Below are positions 31,444 to 40,035 of a stretch of 47,467 nucleotides of DNA, one piece after another. Each line of letters opens with the position of its first letter. Positions within the stretch are counted from its first letter, which is position 1. Location: assembly GCA_965603355.1 (NCBI GenBank), contig CBFDCQ010000018.1:1-47467 (forward strand), in the 5' to 3' direction. The stretch is from CBFDCQ01 sp965603355 (GTDB taxonomy: Bacteria; Hydrogenedentota; CAZGCA01; CBFDCQ01). Under the pieces are notes generated by a model, which did not search any database, had not been told where the DNA came from, and saw only the letters and a list, made by a program, of their open reading frames with translations. The position numbers and the translations under genes are program-made.

Positions 31444-33228
31444 CTAACGCGGAATCTCAGCGTCGAGGAGCAACGCCCGCACATATTTGACTGGGGGCGA
31501 GCCAAAGGAGAGCACCTTGTCGTGGTACTCCTTGAGATTGAACTTGTCTCCCCACGTTTGCTCAACCTCTTTGCGAAGATCCGTGTGCTCCTGGTAACCG
31601 ACAAAGTAGGTGGACAACTGCACGGATGTCAATTGTGCGCGCGTCCATTTAGCCGCGGCTTCGCTTTCTTCCTGGAAACCGCTCTCGACCATCAATCGCA
31701 TGGCTTCGTCTCGAGTCATACCGTCGACGTGAATCGCCTGATCGATAATGGCGTTGGTAGTGGCGCGCAGATACCACTTCAATACGATCAGCTGCATGAG
31801 CGGATCGCCGTCCAGGAAACCCTGCTCGCACATCATCCATTCCGTGTATTCGGCCCACCCCTCGATGAACGTCCCCGAGGAAAGAACCGCGCGCAGTACG
31901 CCGGGGTAGCGGTTCGAGTGCGCCAGTTGAAGAAAGTGACCCGGCATGGCTTCATGAACCGTTAGATTATGGATGGAACGGAAGTTGTATTCGCGCAGGA
32001 ACGAATGTACCTGTTCGGCCGTCCAATCCTCGGGAAGCGGCGCAACAGCGTAGAACGTCTTTTGCCCCGCGTCCAGAGGACCCGGCGAATCGCAATAGGC
32101 GAGGCTGACGCCTCGTTTGAACTCCGGCATGATGATGATCTCGAGCGGATCGGGCGGCAGCGTCACGATGTCGTTCTCTCGCGTAAAGGTCGTGGCCAGC
32201 TCGAGGGAACGCTTGGCCGCATCGACAACGCCGTCACGTTCAGGCAACTCGCTGCACGCCATTTCCAGGCACGCCCGGATGATAGCGTGCTTGTACGCAT
32301 CGGAAGGTTCGGCCGGGAAGTCTGTGTACGGATACTGTGCCCGGTATGCCTCCTTCGCGATGTCGTACATTTGATTGTGCACCTCTCGAAGTCGCCGCTC
32401 GGCACGCTCACGGATCTGCTGTCGCGTAAGCGGGGTCTGGAGAGTGAAAGCCAACTTCTTATCAAAAAGATCCGCTCCAATACGGAACTCGCCGCCGGCT
32501 TTCGGAAGGAGTTCCGATTCGAGCCACTTCTGATGAACGTCCACGGCGCGTCGTGCGGTCTCCATGGCGCGCTTCAACCGGGCCTGCTCGGCGTCGGGCA
32601 ATTCCGCCAGGTACGGCTCGACCATATTGTCGAGAATGCTCAGGACGCCTCGGTTCTGCTTGACTGCTGTTTCCGCGTGAACCTTGGGAACGCGTTCGGG
32701 AGCCAGCGTCGCACGGATTTGCTCAAGAAGCCGTGGAAGCTGTTCCAGGCGTGCCGCGACACAGGTCAGGCGCGTTTCCAGCGGCCCGAACTCTCTTGCC
32801 ATCAGGCCGTAGACAGCGTTGCCGACCAGACGAGTGTATGTCAAGGGATTCCAGGCCCATTCCTGCAGTTCTTCGAGCCGCCAGAGCTGGGCCTGAAGGC
32901 TGTGCTTTAGCAGCGCGTGATCCACTTGGTTGGAACGCGACAGCGCGGCAGGATCGATTCGGCCGAGCTGATCGAGAAACTCCTGCTCAAAGCGGGCCTT
33001 GCGCGTGCGGGCCGCTTCGCTTACCTCGTTGAGTTCAGTGTCATACCGGTGATCGCCAAGCAATGTCGCGGAAACCGGTGAGAGCGCCGGAAACTGATCG
33101 ATATAGCGCTCGGCCAGTTCTTCAAACTGCTTGTCCGTGGTCGCACCTCCGGGCGCTGCTTGGCATGCTGCTGATAAGACAAAGAGCGAAACAGACCATA
33201 CGGAAAGAGCGCTACACATTCTTTTCAT
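31444..33228 (-). CDS. DUF885 family zinc metallopeptidase-like protein
   Basis: A protein of about 594 residues in the DUF885 family. A signal peptide ends near residue 25 (SVSLFVLSAACQA; the Cys may be a lipidation site, though the lipobox is imperfect). The zinc site is HEAMPGHFLQLAHSN (HExxxGH), with the third ligand region FIEGWAEYTEWM. Family text at the start includes YIDQFPALSPVSATLLGDHRYD. Substrates are not established for the family; distant relation to M2/M3/M32-type peptidases is generally assumed. I prefer the ATG at 33228 (GGAG six bases upstream); an ATG at 33234 overlaps the upstream stop as ATGA. Position within a proline-peptide operon suggests peptide or amino-acid conjugate hydrolysis. 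Confidence 0.85.
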   Translation of the reverse strand: MKRMCSALSVWSVSLFVLSAACQAAPGGATTDKQFEELAERYIDQFPALSPVSATLLGDHRYDTELNEVSEAARTRKARFEQEFLDQLGRIDPAALSRSNQVDHALLKHSLQAQLWRLEELQEWAWNPLTYTRLVGNAVYGLMAREFGPLETRLTCVAARLEQLPRLLEQIRATLAPERVPKVHAETAVKQNRGVLSILDNMVEPYLAELPDAEQARLKRAMETARRAVDVHQKWLESELLPKAGGEFRIGADLFDKKLAFTLQTPLTRQQIRERAERRLREVHNQMYDIAKEAYRAQYPYTDFPAEPSDAYKHAIIRACLEMACSELPERDGVVDAAKRSLELATTFTRENDIVTLPPDPLEIIIMPEFKRGVSLAYCDSPGPLDAGQKTFYAVAPLPEDWTAEQVHSFLREYNFRSIHNLTVHEAMPGHFLQLAHSNRYPGVLRAVLSSGTFIEGWAEYTEWMMCEQGFLDGDPLMQLIVLKWYLRATTNAIIDQAIHVDGMTRDEAMRLMVESGFQEESEAAAKWTRAQLTSVQLSTYFVGYQEHTDLRKEVEQTWGDKFNLKEYHDKVLSFGSPPVKYVRALLLDAEIPR

Positions 33229-33230
33229 GA

Positions 33231-34409
33231 TCATCTCCAGTCAAGTCCTTCTTGAAGCGTGTTGAGGTTCTCGCAACCTTGTTCGGTGACGACTACCATG
33301 TCCTCGACGCGGACGCCGCCCACGGAATTCGTGTAAAGGCCGGGTTCAACCGTGACTACATCGCCGACGACAAGCGCAGGGCCCTTCATGTCGAGGAGCG
33401 GCGGCTCGTGAACGTCGAGCCCGACACCATGTCCGGTTCCATGCGTCATCGCACAATAGGAGTCCGGCGAATCCTCCTTTGGCAGCCCCATCGCGTACCC
33501 GTTCCGCGTAATGGCCGCGGTAGTGGCCAGATGAACTTCCTCGCCGCTAGTGCCGGGCCGGATCGCGGCGATACCGGCGGCTTTGGCTTCCCGGACCGCC
33601 GAATGCATGCGGGCGACGGCGTCAGGAATGTCGCCATGGACCACTGTACGGGTGCAATCCCCGTTGTAGCGTGAGGCCCGGCTGGTCGGGAAAATGTCGA
33701 TAATGACCGGTTCTCCGGTCTTCAGCGCTCCGGAGCCCACGTTATGGCAGTCGGCACCCTGCTGTCCGCCGGCGATGATGGATGTGCGGTTAGAATACTC
33801 CCTTTCGAGAAACCAGATATCGACAAGGGTCCTGACACGCTCCGAGGTGAGGACCTCGCCCTCGTGCAACAGGACGCCATCTTTCCGCGCTTCAGCTCGC
33901 GCAATAAGTTCACAGGCCATTTGCACGGCACCTTCCGTGACACGCTGCGCCTCCCGAATCCAGGCGATCTCCTCCTCGTCTTTGGAACGCCGTTCGACAA
34001 CGCACATGTCCAGATCGCACTCGACCCGGATGCCGGATTGACGAATCACTTCCGCGAAAATCAGCGGCAGCGTGCGGTCGCCAGTCACGCACTCCACTCC
34101 GGCGCGGCGAAGGCATTCGGCGGCTGCCTGAGCCGTCGCCGTTTCTCTATCGCCGGAGAGACCACCCTCCGGCGCGAAGTCCGCCGGACAGGAAACCTTA
34201 TCGGCCCTGGCCTTTTGCCGCGCGCGTCCCATCTCGATGTCACGAAGGATCAGAATGGATGATTTGGGGACATCGTTTTCCCGCAATTCGATTAGTGCGA
34301 CGGGATCGCCTACGGCGAACCGGATCCGCCAGTACAGCGCGGCGTTGACCTCTGGGATGCCGGCCATGATCCTGGCTTGGCTGGTAGTGAGCGAATTCGA
34401 TGCTGTCAC
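33231..34409 (-). CDS. M24 Xaa-Pro aminopeptidase/dipeptidase-like enzyme
   Basis: A 392-residue pita-bread-fold metallopeptidase (M24B). The five metal ligands are all present: D238 (VIIDIFPTSR), D251 (NGDCTRTV), H327 (MTHGTGHGVGLDVHE), E355 (TVEPGLY) and E369 (GVRVEDMVVV). An N-terminal creatinase-like domain covers ~1-145. No signal peptide, hence cytoplasmic; it would cleave X-Pro bonds of imported peptides. The GTG at 34409 has AGGAG seven bases upstream. It starts 22 bases after the symporter stop, and its own TGA overlaps the start region of the DUF885 gene, so the four genes are one operon. Confidence 0.92.
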   Translation of the reverse strand: MTASNSLTTSQARIMAGIPEVNAALYWRIRFAVGDPVALIELRENDVPKSSILILRDIEMGRARQKARADKVSCPADFAPEGGLSGDRETATAQAAAECLRRAGVECVTGDRTLPLIFAEVIRQSGIRVECDLDMCVVERRSKDEEEIAWIREAQRVTEGAVQMACELIARAEARKDGVLLHEGEVLTSERVRTLVDIWFLEREYSNRTSIIAGGQQGADCHNVGSGALKTGEPVIIDIFPTSRASRYNGDCTRTVVHGDIPDAVARMHSAVREAKAAGIAAIRPGTSGEEVHLATTAAITRNGYAMGLPKEDSPDSYCAMTHGTGHGVGLDVHEPPLLDMKGPALVVGDVVTVEPGLYTNSVGGVRVEDMVVVTEQGCENLNTLQEGLDWR

Positions 34410-34431
34410 TTCATTTCTCCTGAGTTGTGTG

Positions 34432-36222
34432 TCAGTGAATATCTACGGCGCTTTCGGCATCTGTCCTTCTCCGGGTCAGCCAGCTCACCACGACCAGGCA
34501 CAGAACGGAGATGGCGATGGCAGGAAGCACCGCGTCCACATCTGAAATGCCGGATGGAAGTCTGTCCTGTACGAAATTCGCCTCATTCCAGACTAGTGTC
34601 ACTATGATTCCCGAGAGTATGGAAGAGACAGCGCCCGCTTTTGTCGCTCCTTTCCAGACAATCGCTGCTACCAGAGAAGGCGTAATGGAAGCACCGTAAA
34701 TCGTAAACGCGTACAGGGCCTTCTCGAAGAAACCTTTGGATTCGCCGAACATCAGGGATACGATCCACGCTATCACACCGAAAAGCACAACCATCACCCT
34801 GCTCAGGAATATGGTCTTCCTCTCGCTGGCTTTCGGGTTTATGAAGTTGAGGTACACGTCTTTCATGAAGGTCGTCGCCGGGACCAGCAGGAACGAATCG
34901 GCTGTCGATATGATAATGGCCACGACCGTGACCATGAAGAGGCACCCCAGCGGCAGCGGCATGTAATGCTTTGCGGCATAAATGAGTATGTACTTGCCGT
35001 TTTCGGGATCGGGCGTCATGCTGGCCGCTATCCATGCACAGGCAATGATGAGCAGCTCAATCGCCGCGGCAACGAAAATCATTGTTGTTACAGCCGACCT
35101 TGCCCCTTTGGCATCTCTGCTGGCGAAGATCCGCTGGTACTGGTTCGCATCGCCCAGCACGAGAAGGAATACCGGCAGGCAGTAATTGATGATTTCCGTT
35201 GGCGAATATACGCCCCAGAACTGCATGTGCTGCGGCTTGTCGGCCATGGCCGCAAACGACGCTGTCATCCCGCTCCACCCGCCGCTCTTGAACCAATACA
35301 GTGGAAAAGCTATCAGCATGGACACGGTTATGATAATACCGGTAAGGATATCCGCATAAGCAAGGCTCATGAGTCCTGCCAGCATGGTATAGGCTATGAT
35401 GAAGACGGCCGCGATGACCGTGGCCTTTTGCGCCGTTAATACAGGCTCAATCAACTCGAGTGAACCGTCTTCGGGCAGAGATGACACCCGATAAGATCTG
35501 GCGAGTTCAGTCTCTGGACCAATGATTACCCTGGCATAGTTGTTCTGTTTAATGGCGATGGAGTTATCAACATCTTTGAGCCCGTTCTTCGCCTCAATAA
35601 TCTCTTCAGGAGAAACGACATCGATCGTGAAGGTTGTGTCCTCGGTTGACCATGACTCGCCGGTCGCAGCATGCAGAGTCACACTTACGCTGCCCTTGAA
35701 ATCCTTCTCAGGGGTAAAGACGACACGGCCACGTCTGACCTGGGCCCGGGTCAAAACATCATCGATTTTTACCGCGACGGGCGTTCTATTGCCTGTAATC
35801 ACCTCCAGCACGGCTCCACCGGCATTGAACTGGTAACTGACGATCACCATGTAAGCCATGACGAGGGCAATAACAGCGAGCGATCTTGCCCCCTGCCCGA
35901 AGCGCCCGCCTATGATCTCGGGGACGGAAGTCGCTTCAATATCGCGGGCTTTTGCAGCGATCAGCGACAGCAGGATCATTCCGATAAAGGCGCCTACCGG
36001 CAGGATAAGCGCCGCCATGCCGGTATCGTACGTCTTCTCGGCATTTCCCACGATCGAGCCGGTGCCGATCCACACGGCCAACATCGTGCAGACCATAATC
36101 CAGGGCGACAGCGTTCTTCCCGCCACCGCAAAATCGTCCTGGCTCTTGACCTGTCGTGATTTCCAGACACCGATCCCGGCGAGTATTAACAGATAACCAA
36201 ATACGCTAACGAAATAGACCAT
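34432..36222 (-). CDS. Sodium:solute symporter with inserted extracytoplasmic domain
   Basis: A 596-residue symporter of the SSS family (PutP/vSGLT fold). Early helices lie at ~2-20, 42-60, 68-90 and 112-135; the family signature follows the insertion at AAVFIIAYTMLAGLMSLAYADIL. Between helix 4 and helix 5, residues ~145-262 form an insertion that most family members lack. It is beta-strand-like and reminiscent of cadherin/Ig repeats (RGRVVFTPEKDFKGSVSVTL, then FTIDVVSP and YRVSSLPEDGSLELIEP). By the family topology this loop faces outside the cytoplasmic membrane. Sodium-coupled uptake of proline-type amino acids or short peptides would suit the operon, but substrate is inferred. Start ATG 36222 has AAAGGA; it is the first gene of the operon with the three peptidases. 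Confidence 0.9.
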   Translation of the reverse strand: MVYFVSVFGYLLILAGIGVWKSRQVKSQDDFAVAGRTLSPWIMVCTMLAVWIGTGSIVGNAEKTYDTGMAALILPVGAFIGMILLSLIAAKARDIEATSVPEIIGGRFGQGARSLAVIALVMAYMVIVSYQFNAGGAVLEVITGNRTPVAVKIDDVLTRAQVRRGRVVFTPEKDFKGSVSVTLHAATGESWSTEDTTFTIDVVSPEEIIEAKNGLKDVDNSIAIKQNNYARVIIGPETELARSYRVSSLPEDGSLELIEPVLTAQKATVIAAVFIIAYTMLAGLMSLAYADILTGIIITVSMLIAFPLYWFKSGGWSGMTASFAAMADKPQHMQFWGVYSPTEIINYCLPVFLLVLGDANQYQRIFASRDAKGARSAVTTMIFVAAAIELLIIACAWIAASMTPDPENGKYILIYAAKHYMPLPLGCLFMVTVVAIIISTADSFLLVPATTFMKDVYLNFINPKASERKTIFLSRVMVVLFGVIAWIVSLMFGESKGFFEKALYAFTIYGASITPSLVAAIVWKGATKAGAVSSILSGIIVTLVWNEANFVQDRLPSGISDVDAVLPAIAISVLCLVVVSWLTRRRTDAESAVDIH

Positions 36223-36370
36223 GCTGTCCTTTGCAATTGACGATTCCGGCTAGTTTACCAACCCCCGTTTTCAGCCGCCCGTTGGCACCCACGCCCCGAC
36301 GCGGCAGCCTTGCTCTTATTGGGCGCTTGACGAGCTCCCACTACTCTTCACCTTGTTCGCTTTTCCTGCG

Positions 36371-36435
36371 GCCTAACGGCAGGGCTATGCGGCACGGCGG
36401 TCTAAGCTGTGTCCGACTTCAGCCCATGGTTATGT
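36371..36435 (+). repeat. Possible isolated attC-like site
   Basis: GCCTAAC (36371-36377) and GTTATGT (36429-36435) are near-complementary ends like those of attC-like site 1; inner boxes GGGCT (36382-36386) and AGCCC (36421-36425) pair with unequal spacers. The pairing is shorter than at the three sites of the 24.6-27.4 kb array and both flanking genes run on the minus strand, so this is a weak call. Confidence 0.3.
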
Positions 36436-36454
36436 ATTACGTCGAATTCCTCCT

Positions 36455-37429
36455 CTATTGTCTCTCGAATTTGGTGGTCAGAATGCGGTTCACCTTCTCC
36501 ACAACCTGCTCGGCTATGCGGCGTTTGAACGGAATTTCGTGATCAACAGCCACATCTACTGCCAACTGTTCGATCTCCGCAATATGAGCCGGATCAGCCC
36601 ATAACGCATACAGGTCCAGCGCGCGGAGCCTAACCTCACAGTCCACGGCCTCTTTGCGCTCTCGGCCCCTATAGAAGTAGACGTTCGCCTGTATGAACGT
36701 CCGAATGCGTTCCTTATCCCGCATGATCAGGTCCGGCGCACGCTCACACATCTTGGAGAGAATATCGAAGGCGCGCTTCACATCTATATAATACATCAGG
36801 ACGCCCTCGAGGACGCCCTCGGGCATCTTCACCAAGTACTCTGGATTTACCGGACCTGAGCCGTGGGCGGCCGTGAGAATCGAGTTCAGCGTGCGTTCCG
36901 GGTTCACGCGCGCGAGGTACTCGACCCGCCACTCACCCGACGGGGCATTGGGTTGTAGCACAAGCTGGTACTCATAAATGCGAGGAGACAGAGTTGCCTG
37001 CGCACAGGTTACAAGAGAGTCGAAGAATTCGCCGGATTCCCCCTTTAGCTGCCACGCGGGGTGCGCCGGCGTGCCGTGTTTTCGTGCGGCGTATTCGGAC
37101 AGAACCCATTCTACGATAGCATCCTTTATTTCCGGGTTCCCGTACTCCAGGGAGTGCTTACCCCAGGGCTCAGCGGGATAATAGCCCATAACGCGGTGTA
37201 GTGCTTCGGCGGCAATTTCCCAAATTCTCCAGTTACTGTCGTAGTCCTTGCAGGCCTGCGCACCGCTCTTAAGACCTGTGACCAGTTCATTAACCTTTTC
37301 CTGATCATCAAGCAGGTGCGGAGAAAACGGGTCGACCAGAAGACTCCCCAACTCGACGTCCGTCGCGTTCGCCAGCGCCAGGCACGTGGAAATCAGCGCT
37401 GCACAACCAAGTCCGAGTATCTTAGTCAT
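36455..37429 (-). CDS. Secreted protein of unknown function
   Basis: A 324-residue protein that I do not recognise. A cleavable signal peptide is likely (LGLGCAALISTCLALANA). The mature part is largely helical with no obvious catalytic motif; it contains YYPAEPWGKHSLEYGNPEIK, SPRIYEYQLVLQPNAPSGEW and a C-terminal helical stretch VDHEIPFKRRIAEQVVEKVN. HEAT-like helical repeats are possible but not certain. Start ATG 37429 has AGAGG upstream. It lies between the glycyl radical operon and the symporter-peptidase operon, on the same strand, 232 bases before the symporter start. Confidence 0.65.
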   Translation of the reverse strand: MTKILGLGCAALISTCLALANATDVELGSLLVDPFSPHLLDDQEKVNELVTGLKSGAQACKDYDSNWRIWEIAAEALHRVMGYYPAEPWGKHSLEYGNPEIKDAIVEWVLSEYAARKHGTPAHPAWQLKGESGEFFDSLVTCAQATLSPRIYEYQLVLQPNAPSGEWRVEYLARVNPERTLNSILTAAHGSGPVNPEYLVKMPEGVLEGVLMYYIDVKRAFDILSKMCERAPDLIMRDKERIRTFIQANVYFYRGRERKEAVDCEVRLRALDLYALWADPAHIAEIEQLAVDVAVDHEIPFKRRIAEQVVEKVNRILTTKFERQ

Positions 37430-37546
37430 AGCAGACCTCTAATTTTGCTCAATTCTAGGGACACCGTATTCACATGGCCGCGTTTTCACTCTGACGTCCC
37501 TCGAATTCTGTCGAATTCTCTGTTTGTTCCCCAACATAACTACGTG

Positions 37547-37565
37547 TTGTATAGTTTCTATACAA
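37547..37565. promoter_or_regulatory. Perfect palindrome, possible operator
   Basis: TTGTATAG-TTT-CTATACAA: an 8-base perfect inverted repeat with a 3-base centre, in the 240-base gap between the glycyl radical enzyme gene and the secreted-protein gene, ~118 bases upstream of the latter. AT-rich and dyad-symmetric, like a repressor site; no cognate regulator is in the window. Confidence 0.4.
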
Positions 37566-37670
37566 AACCTAATTCATCTGGCGATTTGCCTATATAACAC
37601 GCACGCTGAAGCTCCACCATAACGCGTCCGCAGGACTCCGCACGCCACAACTCGCCGGCGCCCAAAAGTT

Positions 37671-40031
37671 CTAGAACGAACCCAGCTCCGTCCTTGAAAT
37701 TATCTCGTTCTGCAAATCCCTGCCGATGTTGACGAAGTAGTCGCTGTACCCGGCGACCCGTACGATCAGATCCCGGTGTTGTTCCGGTTTTTCCTGGGCC
37801 TTCCGCAACGTATCGGCATCAATGACGTTGAACTGGACATGATGGCCGCCGAGTTTGAAGTACGCCCTTATCAGATGAGCGAGATTGTCTATACCCCCAT
37901 CATCAAACACTTCCGGGGCAAACTTCATGTTGAGCAGCGTGCCGCCCGTACGCGCATGGTCGATTCTTGCAGCGGACTTGGCAATCGCAGTAGGGCCCTT
38001 CGCGCCGAAACCCTGACTCGGCGATATGCCGTCCGACACGGGTTGTCCCGCCTTTCTACCGTTCGGCAGAGCGCCCACAACTGATCCGAAATAAATGTGC
38101 ACCGTCGTGGGCAACAGATTGACTCTGTAGCAATCGCCTTTTGTGTTGGGCCTGCCGTTCAGGAGATCATAGTAGAGGTTGAAAACCTGCTCGGTGATGC
38201 TGTCGGCATACTCGTCATCATCACCGTACTTCGGTGTACGGTTCAGAAGCGTTTGTCGGAGCCGCTCGTCACCTTCAAAATCGTTCTGCACGGCCTCCAG
38301 CAACTGCCGCATCGTCATGGTCTTACTGTCGAAAACGTTATATTTCACAGCAGCCATTGCATCGGTCACCGTGCCGATGCCGACACCCTGGATATATGTT
38401 GCATTGTATCGGGGACCGCCGTTATGGTAATCACGGCCGGTGGCGATACAGTCGTCAACGAGGATCGACATGACAGGAGTGGGCATGAATGTGGCGTACA
38501 ACCGTTCGATGATGTTGTTGCCGGCTACTTTCACATCAATGATGTATTTCATCTGTTCCCGATACGCTTCCATGAGCTCCTCAAAGGAGGTAAACTCGGC
38601 GGGATCGCCGGTCTGCGGGCCGATCTGCATGCCTGTACGCGGGTCAGCACCATTGTTGCAGGCCAGCTCGAACACTTTCGGCCAGTTACAATACCCGGTC
38701 AGAGTACAGCTCTCCTTACCGAACGCGCTGATTGTCACACAACCGCTCGGACCGCCTGTCCTCGCATCGGCCACGCTTTTGCCCGCGTGTAGAAACTCTT
38801 CGATGATCACATCGGTGTTGAACACCGACGGCTGGCCAAAACCAGTGCTTATCACGCGACATGCGCGTTTCAGGAACCGGTCCGGGTTCTTCCTGCTCAA
38901 CTGTATGCACGCGCTCGGCTGCGTCAGCCGCATCTCCTCAACGACATCGAGAATCAGGTATGAGACTTCGTTGACCGCATCGGAACCGTCCGGCTTTATA
39001 CCGCCGACGTTAATGAGCGCAAAGTCCGTGTACGTGCTGCTCTGTTCTTCGGTTACATCGACCTTTGGCGGCGCAATGTGATTGTTGAACTTTATCCAGA
39101 AACACTGGAGCAGCTCTTTCGCCTGCTCGGTTGTCAACTCGCCCGCCTGCGTCTGTTTGAGGAAGAAGGGGTACAGATGCTGGTCGAGTCTGCCGGGATT
39201 GAACGAGTCCCACACGTTAAGCTCCATTATCACGCTCAGGTGCACAAACCAGTAGCTTTGCAGCGCTTCGTGGAAATCGCGCGGCGCATGAGCGGGTACG
39301 TGCCTGCACACTTCCGCGATCTTCTCCAGCTCAGCCCGGCGGACCGGATCGGATTCTTCCTCCGCCAACTCCAGCGCCTTGTCCGCGTGCCGATGGGCGA
39401 ACGCTATAATCGCGTCAATGCAGATATCCATCGCGATGAGCTGCTCGTTTTTCGGCCAGGCTTGAGGATCGTTCAAGAAGTCCAGACTCGCCCTGCTTTT
39501 CGCAATATCCTCCTTGAAATCGAGCATGCCGCGCCGATATATCTTGTCGCCCAGAACCGCATGGCCCGGCGCGCGCTGTTCCATGAACTCGGTGAATATC
39601 CCTGCGTTGAACGCGTTGGTCCACTCGTCGCTCATTGCGGCAAAGACCTTCTCGCGCATCGTCTTGCCGCGCCAGAAGGGAATGATCTTCTCCTCGTAAA
39701 CCTGCATGACGTCGTCGCCGACAACAAAGGGATTCTTGTCTCTTGTGTGGAGCGTCCGAAAATCGTCGAGACTGTGGCAGCACAGTTCCGGGTAAGTCGG
39801 CGTAGCTTTTGGCCCGGGTCCCCGCTCGCCGACGATAAGCTCGCCCTCATTGATGCATACGGCCTTGTTCTCAACAAAGTGCTTGAACGCTTTTGCCCTG
39901 CACACGGGCGCTGAGACGCGCATAAGTTCATCGCTCTGATAGAACTCCGTAATAAGCTCTGCGCGCTCGGCAGAAATATAGGGTCTCGTTTCCACACTCT
40001 GAGTGCGTAGCCGTGCCACTCGCTCGTTCAT
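37671..40031 (-). CDS. HypD-like glycyl radical enzyme with substituted active-site Glu
   Basis: A 786-residue glycyl radical enzyme, closest by eye to trans-4-hydroxy-L-proline dehydratase (HypD), with family text such as FTEFMEQRAPGHAV, LNVWDSFNPGRLDQH and SSTYTDFALINVGG. The glycyl radical loop is RVAGYSDYF (G761) and the thiyl cysteine is C431. With a constant offset of 3 from Clostridioides HypD as I remember it, the substrate contacts F149, H157, D275, S331, F337, Y447 and T642 are all present. However, the catalytic Glu two residues after the cysteine is Thr (SGCVTISAFG, T433). HypD, glycerol, propanediol and choline enzymes have Glu there. The reaction may therefore be a different one, for example a C-N ring opening. 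Start ATG 40031 lies 4 bases after the activase stop. Cytoplasmic, oxygen-sensitive. Confidence 0.9.
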   Translation of the reverse strand: MNERVARLRTQSVETRPYISAERAELITEFYQSDELMRVSAPVCRAKAFKHFVENKAVCINEGELIVGERGPGPKATPTYPELCCHSLDDFRTLHTRDKNPFVVGDDVMQVYEEKIIPFWRGKTMREKVFAAMSDEWTNAFNAGIFTEFMEQRAPGHAVLGDKIYRRGMLDFKEDIAKSRASLDFLNDPQAWPKNEQLIAMDICIDAIIAFAHRHADKALELAEEESDPVRRAELEKIAEVCRHVPAHAPRDFHEALQSYWFVHLSVIMELNVWDSFNPGRLDQHLYPFFLKQTQAGELTTEQAKELLQCFWIKFNNHIAPPKVDVTEEQSSTYTDFALINVGGIKPDGSDAVNEVSYLILDVVEEMRLTQPSACIQLSRKNPDRFLKRACRVISTGFGQPSVFNTDVIIEEFLHAGKSVADARTGGPSGCVTISAFGKESCTLTGYCNWPKVFELACNNGADPRTGMQIGPQTGDPAEFTSFEELMEAYREQMKYIIDVKVAGNNIIERLYATFMPTPVMSILVDDCIATGRDYHNGGPRYNATYIQGVGIGTVTDAMAAVKYNVFDSKTMTMRQLLEAVQNDFEGDERLRQTLLNRTPKYGDDDEYADSITEQVFNLYYDLLNGRPNTKGDCYRVNLLPTTVHIYFGSVVGALPNGRKAGQPVSDGISPSQGFGAKGPTAIAKSAARIDHARTGGTLLNMKFAPEVFDDGGIDNLAHLIRAYFKLGGHHVQFNVIDADTLRKAQEKPEQHRDLIVRVAGYSDYFVNIGRDLQNEIISRTELGSF

Positions 40032-40035
40032 CCCG

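Noticed and set aside
37671..40031. Glycyl radical enzyme considered as pyruvate formate-lyase
   Set aside because: Pyruvate formate-lyase has two adjacent active-site cysteines; here there is one (SGCV), and the activase has the ferredoxin insert of eliminase-type systems.
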